Positions 33,097 to 42,047 of a DNA stretch of 64,000 nt are shown here, one piece after another. The DNA lies in NCBI GenBank assembly GCA_963828415.1, contig CAWHEI010000001.1, positions 186,001 through 250,000 of the forward strand, given 5' to 3'. Positions within the stretch are counted from its first letter, which is position 1; each line of letters begins with the position of its first letter. The position numbers and the translations under genes were made by a program. This DNA is from Sva-07 sp963828415. GTDB lineage: Bacteria > Actinomycetota > Acidimicrobiia > Acidimicrobiales > Ilumatobacteraceae. The notes beneath the pieces are model-generated. The model saw nothing but the letters and a program-made list of their open reading frames with translations. It ran no database searches and was not told the origin of the DNA.

Positions 33097-34941
33097 CTAC
33101 TTGACCTGGACCGCTTTGACCGCAAAGACGTGCTGGTAGCCGTTCAGGAAGGGGTGGCCCTGGACGTCCATCGCCTTGAGCGACACGATCTTGAACTCCG
33201 CGCCTGGCAGCGTGGCGATCTCCTTCTCGTTGCCACTTGCAGACAGCGCCTCGAGGTTGCGCCCGTTGGTGACGGTGAACTCCCAGAGGAGCAGGTACCC
33301 CTTCGAGCGGGCCTCGGATCCCAACTTCAGATCACCCGCAGCGAGACCCGCAAACGACTCAGCGGTTTCGCGCTCCGTCGAGGCGCTGACCAGGGAGAGC
33401 CGCTTGACCGTCGTGTTGCGAACGATGATGCGACCCTTCTTGTCCACCGCGAACTCCTTCGGAAGGTTGTCCGTCCGGTAGGCCTCGCCGCGAAAGGTCG
33501 TTCCGGCGACGACCGGCAGCTTGTTCAGGCCCTGCATCGCCATCCCGGCATGAAGTGAGCCCTCCGCCGAACGAGTGGCGACGTACTGGTCCTCCATCTG
33601 ACTCTGGACGCGTGTGTTCGTCTTCTTCGGTCCAGAAGCCGACACCTTGCCATCCGGATCCGAGCGCTGCGACAGCATCCACGAGCGGTTGTTCGCCGCC
33701 GCGGGGTTGATGTACTTGTAGTCCTGCGCGGTGAACACGGTGATCGCGGTCTGCTCCGCCTTGCTGAGTCCCAGCGCCTCACCGGCGGCGCGTCGGGAGG
33801 CAGCGTCCTGGGCCTTCACGCCCGTCGCATTCCCGAGGAACTCCGAGGTGCGCATGTCCGAGGTGAGCGCCTGGAAATTGCCATCCCTCCCTTCGTGCAT
33901 GTACCGCTCGCCCGCCAGCATTTTCGTGTGCTTGACCATGTCGTGGTCGTACATGATCTGGACGTCGTCGATGGCGATCCGGAGCCGCGCCTTCAAGGGC
34001 CCGAATCCGGGGTCGCCCTCGGCGCCCTCGAACTGGGCGCCGATCTCACGGCACCAGTTCATGATGATCGGCCCGTATGTCGCCAGGTCGTAGAGCGGGT
34101 CGGTGCGCAGTCTCGCGACACACTGCTCGACCTTGGCAACCGTGGACTTCAACGGCGCGAAGTGCGGATGGTTCTCGGCCTCACGTTCGGCCGTCGCCCG
34201 AATGCTCGCCTGGAGCGCTGCCTGTCGTTGCTCCTCCTTCTGGCGTTTCCTCTTCCCGGAACCGAAGAGGCGTCGAACGGTCGGCGCTGCGCCTGCATCG
34301 AGCGGACGGAGGTCGGCGCGACGTTGCACCCGACCGATGGCGGCGCCTCCTCCTCCTCCTTCTTCGACGACGTGGCCGACCTCGTGAGCGAGGAGGCGGT
34401 TGCCGGATGCGGATCCGGGGCGGGCAGCATCGCCGCCGAGGAAGATGTTGCGACCCACGGTGAAGGCCGTCGCCTGCACTCGATCGTTGAGATCAGCCGC
34501 CGAGGCGCCCGTGTGGACGCGGACGCCACCGAGGTCGCGGCCGGACTCGCGCTCGGCGGTGCGCCGCAGCGTGTCGGGCAACGCGACGCCGCCCGACGCA
34601 CGCTGGATGCGCATCGCGGTCTGCTGATCGACGGCGGTCCCGCCCAGCGGGTCGCTCGGGCGCGCTGATCGGCGGACACGGTTCGAGCCTGCGATGGCCG
34701 TGTCGCCAGTGCGTGCAGCATCGACGGTGCTGCGCTGCACCCGTGAGCTGCCCTCGGGTGAACCGTCGACCGTCCGAGGTGGCGACGCCGACATGGCGGC
34801 CATCACGTGCGCTGCGAACCGGTCCGCTCGGTCCTCCGCTGGATCGTCGGCCCGACCGACCGTCAACGAGGAACGCGACGGTCGAGCGAGCTCGGACTCC
34901 GTCGCTGGCCGCTCGGTTCGCCGAGCACGGAGCTGACCCAC
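33097..34941 (-). CDS. DUF4157 (eCIS-core) protein with C-terminal R-S-E ADP-ribosyltransferase toxin domain
   Basis: From GTG 34941 the product is 614 residues (an ATG at 35004 would add 21). Residues about 115-200 match the DUF4157/eCIS-core module (LPDTLRRTAERESGRDLGGV, FTVGRNIFLGG, LLAHEVGHVVEEGG with HEVGH at 186-190). A helical middle (RKRQKEEQRQAALQASIRAT onward) follows. The C-terminal 135 residues have the three arginine-type ADP-ribosyltransferase motifs: FRG (Arg484), SAST (519-522) and EKE (Glu572, Glu574) before IATLPGAEFKI. DUF4157 marks effectors of contractile injection systems and other polymorphic toxins; the ART domain would modify a host or rival protein with NAD. No immunity gene or injection machinery is visible here, and there is no signal peptide. 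Confidence 0.82.
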   Translation of the reverse strand: MGQLRARRTERPATESELARPSRSSLTVGRADDPAEDRADRFAAHVMAAMSASPPRTVDGSPEGSSRVQRSTVDAARTGDTAIAGSNRVRRSARPSDPLGGTAVDQQTAMRIQRASGGVALPDTLRRTAERESGRDLGGVRVHTGASAADLNDRVQATAFTVGRNIFLGGDAARPGSASGNRLLAHEVGHVVEEGGGGGAAIGRVQRRADLRPLDAGAAPTVRRLFGSGKRKRQKEEQRQAALQASIRATAEREAENHPHFAPLKSTVAKVEQCVARLRTDPLYDLATYGPIIMNWCREIGAQFEGAEGDPGFGPLKARLRIAIDDVQIMYDHDMVKHTKMLAGERYMHEGRDGNFQALTSDMRTSEFLGNATGVKAQDAASRRAAGEALGLSKAEQTAITVFTAQDYKYINPAAANNRSWMLSQRSDPDGKVSASGPKKTNTRVQSQMEDQYVATRSAEGSLHAGMAMQGLNKLPVVAGTTFRGEAYRTDNLPKEFAVDKKGRIIVRNTTVKRLSLVSASTERETAESFAGLAAGDLKLGSEARSKGYLLLWEFTVTNGRNLEALSASGNEKEIATLPGAEFKIVSLKAMDVQGHPFLNGYQHVFAVKAVQVK

Positions 34942-35024
34942 CCGGCGAAGATAGCAGAGCGAAAAGCTGCTCGATCGCACGGCCCGAGCGGTCTGCTGTC
35001 GCAACCGTCGACGGCGCGATCGGG

Positions 35025-36539
35025 TCAGGAACGCTGGTAGTTCGGGGCTTCCTTGGTGATCGTGACGTCGTGGGGGTGGCTCTCCTCGCGGCCTGCGGTG
35101 GTGACCCGCATGAGGCGAGCGCCGCGGAGCGCATCGAGCGTCGCCGCTCCCGCGTATCCCATGCCCGAACGCAACCCGCCGACCAGTTGGTAGGCCACGT
35201 CACCGAGCGGCCCGGCGTACGGCACACGACCCTCGATGCCTTCGGGCACGAGCTTGTTCGATCCTGCGCCGACGGCGGTCGTTCCGCCGGAGGACTGGCC
35301 GGTGGCATAGCGATCCTGGCTGTCGCCGGTCATGGCGCCCATCGACCCCATGCCGCGGTAGCTCTTGTAGCGACGTCCCTCGAACAGTTCCATCTCGCCG
35401 GGGCTCTCCTCGGTTCCGGCGAGCAGTGAGCCGAGCATCACCGTCGATGCGCCGGCCACGATCGCCTTCACGATGTCGCCGGAGAAGGTGATACCGCCGT
35501 CGGCGATGATCGGAATGCCCAGCTCGCGACCGCGCTTGGACGCGAACCAGATCGCCGACAGCTGCGGCATGCCGGCGCCCGACACGACGCGGGTGGTGCA
35601 GATCGAACCGGCTCCGACGCCGACCTTCACTGCGTCGGCGCCGGCGCTCGCCAGCGACTCGACGCCTTCTTCGGTGACGACGTTGCCTGCGGTGACGGCG
35701 AGATCGGGCCACGACCCCTTGATGCGTTGGATCGCCTTGACCACGTTGGCCGAATGGCCGTGGGCGGTGTCGATCGACACGGCATCGACGCCCATTGCGA
35801 CCAGCGCTTCGACGCGTTCCTCGAGGTCGGCGCCGACACCGACCGCTGCGGCGGCGCGGAGGCGGCCGCCACCGTCGCGCGAGGCGTTCGGGAAGTCGAG
35901 GCGCTTCTGGATGTCCTTGACGGTGATCAGCCCGGCGAGGCGGCCCGCGCCGTCCACGAGGGGCAGCTTCTCGATGCGGTGCTGTTGGAGGATGGCCTTG
36001 GCCTGGTCGAGCGACGTGCCGACCTCGGCGGTGACGAGGCCGTCCGCGGTCATGAACTCGGTGACAGGGCGTTCGAAGTCGGAACCCTCGCAGAATCGGA
36101 TGTCGCGGTTGGTGAGGATGCCGACGAGGCGGCCGTCGGGGTCGGTGATGGGGACTCCGGAGAACTTGAACTTGGCCATCAGGTCTTCGGCGTCCTGCAG
36201 CAGCGCGGTCGGTGGCAGCGTGACCGGGTCGGTGATCATGCCCGATTGCGAACGCTTGACCTTCTGGACCTCGGCGGCCTGGTCGGCGATCGACATGTTG
36301 CGGTGGATCACACCGATCCCGCCGTGGCGGGCCATTGCAACGGCCATACGGCCTTCGGTGACCTTGTCCATCGCGGCGGACACGAGCGGCACGGCGAGTT
36401 CGATGTCGCGGGCGAACGTGGCACTCGTGTCGACGGCATCGGGCAGCGTCTCGGACCAGCCGGGGACGACGACCACATCGTCGAACGTGAGCGCCTCGAA
36501 GCGGTCGAAGAAGTCGTCGTTGGGGTTCGTGCGGGTCAT
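35025..36539 (-). CDS. guaB: Inosine-5'-monophosphate dehydrogenase
   Basis: The 504-residue enzyme starts MTRTNPNDDFFDRFEALTFD. It has tandem CBS domains inserted in the barrel (about residues 105-225), the catalytic loop GAGSICTTRVVSGAGMPQ with its Cys, and the flap YRGMGSMGAM. It oxidises IMP to XMP, the committed step of GMP synthesis. Its ATG overlaps the purN stop (ATGA), making it the last gene of a purine operon. A longer open frame joins it to the N-terminal half of purN, but only because purN carries a frameshift. Confidence 0.95.
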   Translation of the reverse strand: MTRTNPNDDFFDRFEALTFDDVVVVPGWSETLPDAVDTSATFARDIELAVPLVSAAMDKVTEGRMAVAMARHGGIGVIHRNMSIADQAAEVQKVKRSQSGMITDPVTLPPTALLQDAEDLMAKFKFSGVPITDPDGRLVGILTNRDIRFCEGSDFERPVTEFMTADGLVTAEVGTSLDQAKAILQQHRIEKLPLVDGAGRLAGLITVKDIQKRLDFPNASRDGGGRLRAAAAVGVGADLEERVEALVAMGVDAVSIDTAHGHSANVVKAIQRIKGSWPDLAVTAGNVVTEEGVESLASAGADAVKVGVGAGSICTTRVVSGAGMPQLSAIWFASKRGRELGIPIIADGGITFSGDIVKAIVAGASTVMLGSLLAGTEESPGEMELFEGRRYKSYRGMGSMGAMTGDSQDRYATGQSSGGTTAVGAGSNKLVPEGIEGRVPYAGPLGDVAYQLVGGLRSGMGYAGAATLDALRGARLMRVTTAGREESHPHDVTITKEAPNYQRS

Positions 36540-37178
36540 GCGGAGACCTCCGTCAGATCGGGCGTGCGGTGGGGTGCGGCTGAGCAGATGTCGGTGAGGG
36601 TGTCGACGAGCAGCTGGTGTTCGATGTCGTGGACGTGCGTGGCGAAGGCGTCGAAGCCTGCTGCGACATCGATCTCGACGGTCGCCGTGCCGAGCACGGG
36701 GCCGTCGTCGACGCCTTCGTCGGGAACGAGGTGCACCATCACGCCGGTGTGGGTTCGTGTGCCGTCGACGGCTTCCTGCCATGCCCGCTCGATGGCGCCG
36801 GTGCCGGGCAAGTCGCCGGGGAGAGCGGGGTGGAGGTTGACGACGCGCTCGAGGAAACCATCCGAGGAAGCTCATCGTGAGGATGCGCATCCAGCCCGCG
36901 AGCACGACGAGGTCGGGGTCGAACCCGGCGACGACGTCGGCGAGGCGGGCGTCGTAGTCCGAACGCTCCTCACCCGGATGTACACCGACGTGCACGGCGG
37001 GCACGCCGGCCTCGTCGGCTCGCTGGAGTGCGAACACGTCCGGTTTGTTCGACACGACAGCGACGACCTCGGCGGGCAGCCGCTCGTCGGCGCAGGCGTC
37101 GATGATCGCCTGCAGATTCGATCCCGAGCCGGAGACCAGCACCACCAGTCGCTTGGAGCGGGCGGCGGTGGTTCCCAT
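36536..37178 (-). CDS. purN: Phosphoribosylglycinamide formyltransferase, interrupted by a one-base frameshift
   Basis: The N-terminal half from ATG 37178 (RSKRLVVLVSGSGSNLQAII, FDPDLVVLAGWMRILTMSFL) and the C-terminal half (ERVVNLHPALPGDLPGTGAI, THTGVMVHLVPDEGVDDGPV) are both clear PurN but lie in different frames. The shift falls at 36858-36866. Removing one G there restores SFLDGFLERVVNLHPALPG, and the whole gene (643 nt) is one base over a multiple of three. The catalytic Asn/His/Asp motif residues (NLHPALPG, and Asp in PDEGVDDG) survive on the distal side. Activity transfers a formyl group to GAR. A sequencing indel is likelier than a true mutation of an essential step, but see findings. 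Confidence 0.85.
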
Positions 37179-37245
37179 GTGTCGAACCTACCGATCCCGC
37201 CGACGGTCACCGGTACCACTGAACGAAAAATCCACCGCGCCCCCA

Positions 37246-37310
37246 CCAAGCCCGAAATATGCCTGGATGTGCGCGCTCAGCGCGACAATCCAGGCATATT
37301 TCGGGCTTGG
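37246..37310. repeat. Long perfect palindrome, family B, between purDM and purN
   Basis: Arms 37246-37268 and 37288-37310 are exact 23-bp reverse complements, starting CCAAGCCCGAAATATGCCTG. The 19-nt interior GTGCGCGCTCAGCGCGACA contains the inner CGCGCTCAGCGCG palindrome seen in the other copies. It begins 15 nt after the purDM stop on the minus strand and lies 67 nt before the purN start, so it may attenuate transcription into purN-guaB. Confidence 0.94.
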
Positions 37311-37324
37311 TCAGTCGGGTTCGG

Positions 37325-39511
37325 TCAGGACAGGTGGACGGCGCCGGTGCCGGGGACGAGGTGGCCGATGACCCAGGTGGGCTCGTCGATCGCTGCCTGC
37401 AGCGTCGCCACCTCGTCGGGTGAGCACACGATGACCATGCCGATGCCCATGTTGAGGGTTCGGTAGAGCTCGTCCGTCGACATCTGCGGCGTCAGCTCGC
37501 GGGCCAGGCGGAACAGCGGCGACACCGGCCACGACCCGAGTCGGATCACCGCATCGACGTCCGCGGGCAGCACCCGGGGCAGATTCTCCGGCAGACCGCC
37601 CCCGGTGATGTGCGCGAGCGCCTTGACTGTGCCGGAGTGGAGGGCGCCTCGCAGCACGTCGAGATACGACCGGTGCGGTTCGAGCAGTGTTTCGCCGAGC
37701 GGTCGGTCGAAGCCGTCCGGCACGACGTCCATGGGGACCCAGTCGAAGATCCTGCGTAGCAACGAATAGCCGTTGGTGTGCGGCCCGCTCGACCCCACGC
37801 CCACGAGCACGTCACCGGCCGCGACGTCGGGGCGGGGGAGCAGCTCGGAGCGTTCGGCGACGCCGACCAGCGTGCCGGCGATGTCGAAGGCGCCGGGCTG
37901 ATACACACCGGGCATCTCGGCGGTCTCGCCGCCGAGCAGGGCGCATCCGGCGGCCTTGCAGGCGTCGGCCATCCCGCGGACGACCTCGGCGACCATGTCG
38001 GCGTCGAGGACCGACGCGGCGATGTAGTCGAGGAAGAACAGCGGCCGCGCCGATTGCACGAGCACGTCGTCGATGCAGTGGTTGACGATGTCCATCCCGA
38101 CGCCGCGAACCATCCCGAGCCGAGCGGCGAGCTCGACCTTGGTGCCCACCCCATCGGTCGACGCGACGAGTACGGGATCGTCGAGTTCGAGAATTGCCTT
38201 CGCCGAGAACACCCCGCCGAAGGACCCGACGCCCTTGAGTACACCGTTGTCGTGGGTTGCCTCGACCGCGGCCTTCATCTCGCTGACCGCACGGGTTCCT
38301 TCGTCGATGTCGACACCGGCAGCCGCATACGACGTCAGTTCTGCGCCGAGGGCTCGCCAGCCGATGTCGCGGCGCACCTGCATGCCCTCGAAGCTGATTC
38401 GTGCCATGTGGTCGTAGGCGGCGGCGCGGGCCTCGGCGAGGTCGAATCCGATCCCGGTGACCGCGAGCACGCGTCCGCCGGCGACGCGTCCGTCCGCATC
38501 GACGCCGGCGTCGAAACGCAGGGTCGTGGTGCCATCGGGGCCGATCGCTCCACTGACCATCTCGTCGGTGATGGCGGCGCCTGCGACCGGTGCCTCGGGA
38601 TAGCCGGCGGCCGCTGCGACCACCGTGAGTGCGGCTTGCGAGCGAACGATCACGGGCAGTTGATCGAGCTGGCCCTGCGTGGCGAGCAGAGCGAGTTCGG
38701 CGATGTCGGTCTCGACGAGGGGGAGCACGGTCTGGGCCTCGGGGTCGCCGAGGCGGACGTTGTACTCGATCAGACGCGGGCCGTCGGGGGTCAGCATCAA
38801 GCCGGCGAAGATCACCCCGACATAGGGCGTTCCGGCGGCGGCGAAGTGGTCGAGCACCGGTTGGACGAACTCGGCGACGAGATCGTCGGCGGCGTAGGGG
38901 ACCGGAGCCGGCGCGTAGGCGCCCATGCCGCCGGTGTTCGGGCCGGTATCGCCCTCGCCGAGCCGCTTGTGGTCCTGCGCCAGCGGCAGGGCGACCGCCC
39001 GGACGCCGTCGCACAGCGCCAGCAGCGAACACTCGGGGCCGACGAGGCGTTCTTCGAGCAGGAATGGTCCGCTGGTTGCACGGATCGCCTCGATGGTTGC
39101 ACTGTCGCCCTCGGGAACGCTGACGCCCTTGCCGGCCGCCAACCCGTCGAGCTTGACGACCACTGGTCGGTCGAGTTCACGCCACCAGGTGATCGCAGTG
39201 TCGTGGTCGTCGAACGATGCGAATCGAGGTCCCGGGATCCCGAGCGACGTCGCCAACTCCCGTGCGAACGTCTTGGACGACTCCAGGCGGGCGAGGTCCG
39301 CCGTCGGCCCGAAGCACGGAACGCCTCGGCGGGCGCACTCGTCGGCGACGCCGGCAGCGAGCGCTGCTTCGGGGCCGGGAAACACCAGGTCGGTGTCGTC
39401 GGGCGATGCGGCGCCGAGGTCCGGTGCGAGCCGCACGTCGTGGCCGTGATGACGGCACGCCCACGCGATCGCCTGCTCGCGCCCGCCCCCACCGATCACC
39501 AACACCCGCAT
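37325..39511 (-). CDS. purDM: Bifunctional phosphoribosylamine-glycine ligase / phosphoribosylformylglycinamidine cyclo-ligase (PurD-PurM fusion)
   Basis: This single 728-residue frame holds two complete enzymes. Residues 1 to about 390 are PurD: MRVLVIGGGGREQAIAW, ATP-grasp VVVKLDGLAAGKGVSV, GPNTGGMGAYAPAP and the metal-binding LIEYNVRLGDPEAQTVLPL. From about 394 PurM begins, with SYAAAGVDIDEGTRAV, GVGSFGGVFSAK, VASTDGVGTKVELA, LLGGETAEMPGVYQPG and the C-terminal ITGGGLPENLPRVLP. The enzyme would make GAR from phosphoribosylamine and later cyclise FGAM to AIR, steps 2 and 5 of purine synthesis. PurN, step 3, lies next on the strand. I see no frameshift or stop at the junction. Confidence 0.95.
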   Translation of the reverse strand: MRVLVIGGGGREQAIAWACRHHGHDVRLAPDLGAASPDDTDLVFPGPEAALAAGVADECARRGVPCFGPTADLARLESSKTFARELATSLGIPGPRFASFDDHDTAITWWRELDRPVVVKLDGLAAGKGVSVPEGDSATIEAIRATSGPFLLEERLVGPECSLLALCDGVRAVALPLAQDHKRLGEGDTGPNTGGMGAYAPAPVPYAADDLVAEFVQPVLDHFAAAGTPYVGVIFAGLMLTPDGPRLIEYNVRLGDPEAQTVLPLVETDIAELALLATQGQLDQLPVIVRSQAALTVVAAAAGYPEAPVAGAAITDEMVSGAIGPDGTTTLRFDAGVDADGRVAGGRVLAVTGIGFDLAEARAAAYDHMARISFEGMQVRRDIGWRALGAELTSYAAAGVDIDEGTRAVSEMKAAVEATHDNGVLKGVGSFGGVFSAKAILELDDPVLVASTDGVGTKVELAARLGMVRGVGMDIVNHCIDDVLVQSARPLFFLDYIAASVLDADMVAEVVRGMADACKAAGCALLGGETAEMPGVYQPGAFDIAGTLVGVAERSELLPRPDVAAGDVLVGVGSSGPHTNGYSLLRRIFDWVPMDVVPDGFDRPLGETLLEPHRSYLDVLRGALHSGTVKALAHITGGGLPENLPRVLPADVDAVIRLGSWPVSPLFRLARELTPQMSTDELYRTLNMGIGMVIVCSPDEVATLQAAIDEPTWVIGHLVPGTGAVHLS

Positions 39512-39537
39512 CAGTCAGAGCTCCCTGCTCGGCGTTG

Positions 39538-39584
39538 TTCTCGTGAACAACTCCACCTCTGAGACGTGGAATTGTTCACGAGAA
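39538..39584. repeat. Long hairpin palindrome in the purF/purDM gap
   Basis: Outer arms TTCTCGTGAACAA (39538-39550) and TTGTTCACGAGAA (39572-39584) pair perfectly. The interior continues CTCCAC/GTGGAA and TCT/AGA with two mismatches. It begins 12 nt after the purF stop on the minus strand and 26 nt before the purDM start. I do not see a second copy in the window. It may end or attenuate transcription between these genes. Confidence 0.85.
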
Positions 39585-39596
39585 GCGTGGTGTGGG

Positions 39597-41075
39597 TCAC
39601 GCGAGGACGCCTTCGAAGGCGAGCTTGGCTTGGGCATCGCCGACGTGAATCGGGTACTTGCCGGTGAAGCAGCCGTTGCAGTAACCGTCGTCCTCGCCGC
39701 TCTCGCGCTCGGCGACGGCCAGCATCATCCCGTCGAGTGACAAGAAGGCCAGGCTGTCGGCACCGATGTGCTCACGCATCTCCTCGATCGTCATGCGGCC
39801 CGCGATGAGATCACCGTCGTGGCCCATGTCGACGCCGAAGTGGCATGCGTGCGTGATCGGCGGGCAGGTGATGCGCACGTGCACCTCGGTCGCCCCAGCG
39901 TCTCGGACCAGTTTCACGAGCGGACCTGCAGTGGTCCCGCGCACCAGCGAGTCGTCGATCATCACGACACGCTTGCCCTCGAGGTTCTCGCGCAGCGCGT
40001 TGAACTTCAGCGCGACGCCTCGCTCACGGATGTCCTGGGTCGGCTCGATGAACGTACGCCCGATGTAGCGGTTCTTGATCAGCCCGTCGTTGAACGGGAT
40101 GCCGCTCTCGTTCGAGTACCCGATCGCTGCGGGGATCGACGAGTCCGGTACGGGGATCACGACGTCGGCGTCGGCGGGCGCCTCCTGCGCCAGGCGTAGG
40201 CCGAGCCGCTGGCGGACGTGGTGCACGTTGTGGCCGTCCCACACCGAATCGGGTCGGGAGAAGTACACGAACTCGAACGTGCACCGTGCGCTGCGGGGCT
40301 GCGGTGCGAGGACCTGCGAGCGATGCAACTCGGCGCCCTGGAGCGTGACCATCTCACCCGGCTTCACCTCGTCGATGTCGACACAACCGAGCGTCGACAG
40401 CGCGCAGGTCTCGGATGCGACGGCGTGTCCGCCGTGCGGGAGTCGCCCGACCGACAGCGGCCGGAACCCCCACGGGTCGCGCACGGCGATCACATGGTCG
40501 GCGGCGAGCAACACGAGCGAGAAGGCGCCCTTCCACGCGGGCAACGTCCGCTCGATGCGTTCCTTCCAGGTCTGGCCGCCGGCCGCGGCCAGCATGAGCG
40601 TCATCACCTCGGAGTCGCTGGTGGCGGTGAGTCCGAATCCCCGGTTCAACAGCTCGTCGCGCAATGCCGGCGCGTTGACGAGGTTGCCGTTGTGGGCCAG
40701 TGCGAGCGGGCCGTGCATCGTCTCGACGAGGAACGGCTGAATGTTGCGCTCGGCGTTCGAACCGGTCGTGGAGTACCGAGTGTGGCCGATGGCGTGATAG
40801 CCCGTCAGGGGAGCCAGCGCTTCGGGTGTGAACACGTTGGCGACCAGGCCGGCTTCCTTGTGGACCCTTGCGCGCTTGCCGTCGCTGACTGCGATGCCAG
40901 CCGCCTCCTGACCGCGGTGCTGGAGGGCGAACAGGCCGAAGAACGCCAGCTGCGCCACGCCTTCTCCATGGGGCGTCGACACGCCGAGCACACCGCATTC
41001 GTCCTTCGGTGTGTCGTCGCCGTCGAGATGCGACGAATGGTCGGGGATCGGCGTGTGTGCGATGGGAATGCCCAT
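39597..41075 (-). CDS. purF: Amidophosphoribosyltransferase
   Basis: The 492-residue product has an N-terminal propeptide of 26 residues before the nucleophile Cys27 (PKDECGVLGVSTPHGEGVAQ). A class II glutamine amidotransferase domain follows, with FGLFALQHRGQEAAGIAVSD. The C-terminal phosphoribosyltransferase domain carries VVMIDDSLVRGTTAGPLVKL. It makes phosphoribosylamine from PRPP and glutamine, the first committed step of purine synthesis. Its start is 1 nt after the purC stop and it is followed by the hairpin at 39538-39584. The propeptide indicates autocatalytic processing, as in Bacillus-type enzymes with an iron-sulfur cluster. Confidence 0.95.
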   Translation of the reverse strand: MGIPIAHTPIPDHSSHLDGDDTPKDECGVLGVSTPHGEGVAQLAFFGLFALQHRGQEAAGIAVSDGKRARVHKEAGLVANVFTPEALAPLTGYHAIGHTRYSTTGSNAERNIQPFLVETMHGPLALAHNGNLVNAPALRDELLNRGFGLTATSDSEVMTLMLAAAGGQTWKERIERTLPAWKGAFSLVLLAADHVIAVRDPWGFRPLSVGRLPHGGHAVASETCALSTLGCVDIDEVKPGEMVTLQGAELHRSQVLAPQPRSARCTFEFVYFSRPDSVWDGHNVHHVRQRLGLRLAQEAPADADVVIPVPDSSIPAAIGYSNESGIPFNDGLIKNRYIGRTFIEPTQDIRERGVALKFNALRENLEGKRVVMIDDSLVRGTTAGPLVKLVRDAGATEVHVRITCPPITHACHFGVDMGHDGDLIAGRMTIEEMREHIGADSLAFLSLDGMMLAVAERESGEDDGYCNGCFTGKYPIHVGDAQAKLAFEGVLA

Positions 41076-41076
41076 G

Positions 41077-42042
41077 TCAGTCGATGTCCAGTCCTGCCAG
41101 TGCGGCGTTGATCCGTGGTCCCAGAGGGTAGGCGCCCGGCACGAAGCTCAGGCCCGTCAGGCGTTCGAACGCGTCGATGTAGCGTCGTGCGGTGGCACTC
41201 CAGACATCGGCGGGCAGCTCGGGAATCGGCCCGTCGCCCGTGTAGCCCGCTGCTGCGAGAGCTCTGCGGACCACTTCTTTGTCGAGGCTTTCGGGCTCGT
41301 CGTCGGCGGCGAGGCGTTCGTCGTAGCTCTCTTCGATCCACCAGCGCGACGAGTCGGGCGTGAGCGCTTCGTCGATCAACAGCAGGTTGCCGTCGCCATC
41401 GACGCCGAACTCGAACTTCGTGTCGGCGAGGATGAGGCCGGCATGCAGCCCGCGTTCGCTGCCGCGGCGGAACAGCTCGAGTGCCGCCGCTTCGACACGG
41501 CCCCACAGGCTGGCGGGAACGTGGCCGTCGGCGACCACGGCGGCCGACGACAGCGGCTCGTCGTGTGCGCCGTCGGCTCCCTTCGTCGTCGGTGTCACGA
41601 TCGGCTCGGCGAGGGGAGTGTTCTTGCGGAGCCCGTCGGCGAATCGATGCCCGTAGATCGTTCGTTCGCCGGCCGCGTACCTGGTCCACAAGGCGGTGTC
41701 GGTGACCCCGGTGATGTAGCCGCGGACGATCACTTCGACCGTCAGCGGCGTCGCCTCGGTGGCGATCAGAACGTTCGGATCGGGAGTCGACAGCGCATGG
41801 TTGGCGACAACGTCGCGAGTGTGCTCGAACCACCACCACGAGAGTTGGTTCAACACCTGGCCCTTGTACGGGACGCCGGCGATGATCCGATCGAACGCCG
41901 ACAGACGGTCCGTGGTGACGAACAGCCGCCGCCGGTCGGGGAGCGCGTACGACACACGGACCTTGCCGACGCGAGGATCGGTGAGCGGGAGATCGATGTC
42001 GAGCAGTGGGTCAGGCAGCGGTGACGGAAGCGTGACGGACAT
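41077..42042 (-). CDS. purC: Phosphoribosylaminoimidazole-succinocarboxamide synthase (SAICAR synthetase)
   Basis: The 321-residue enzyme starts MSVTLPSPLPDPLLDIDLPL. It contains GKVRVSYALPDRRRLFVTTD, LIATEATPLTVEVIVRGYIT and LADTKFEFGVDGDGNLLLID, the three signature blocks of PurC. It joins aspartate to CAIR using ATP. A GTG at 42051 overlapping the purQ stop is an alternative start three codons upstream. The gene is of the longer (about 300-residue) type rather than the 240-residue E. coli type. Confidence 0.94.
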   Translation of the reverse strand: MSVTLPSPLPDPLLDIDLPLTDPRVGKVRVSYALPDRRRLFVTTDRLSAFDRIIAGVPYKGQVLNQLSWWWFEHTRDVVANHALSTPDPNVLIATEATPLTVEVIVRGYITGVTDTALWTRYAAGERTIYGHRFADGLRKNTPLAEPIVTPTTKGADGAHDEPLSSAAVVADGHVPASLWGRVEAAALELFRRGSERGLHAGLILADTKFEFGVDGDGNLLLIDEALTPDSSRWWIEESYDERLAADDEPESLDKEVVRRALAAAGYTGDGPIPELPADVWSATARRYIDAFERLTGLSFVPGAYPLGPRINAALAGLDID

Positions 42043-42047
42043 CAGGA

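Noticed and set aside
36858..36866. Programmed ribosomal frameshifting in purN
   Set aside because: No slippery heptamer and no conserved structure is evident; a sequencing or assembly indel is simpler.
35025..37178. A PurN-GuaB fusion protein of 717 codons
   Set aside because: The join arises from the purN frameshift; the stretch between the halves is not protein-like and the true purN C-terminus is in another frame.
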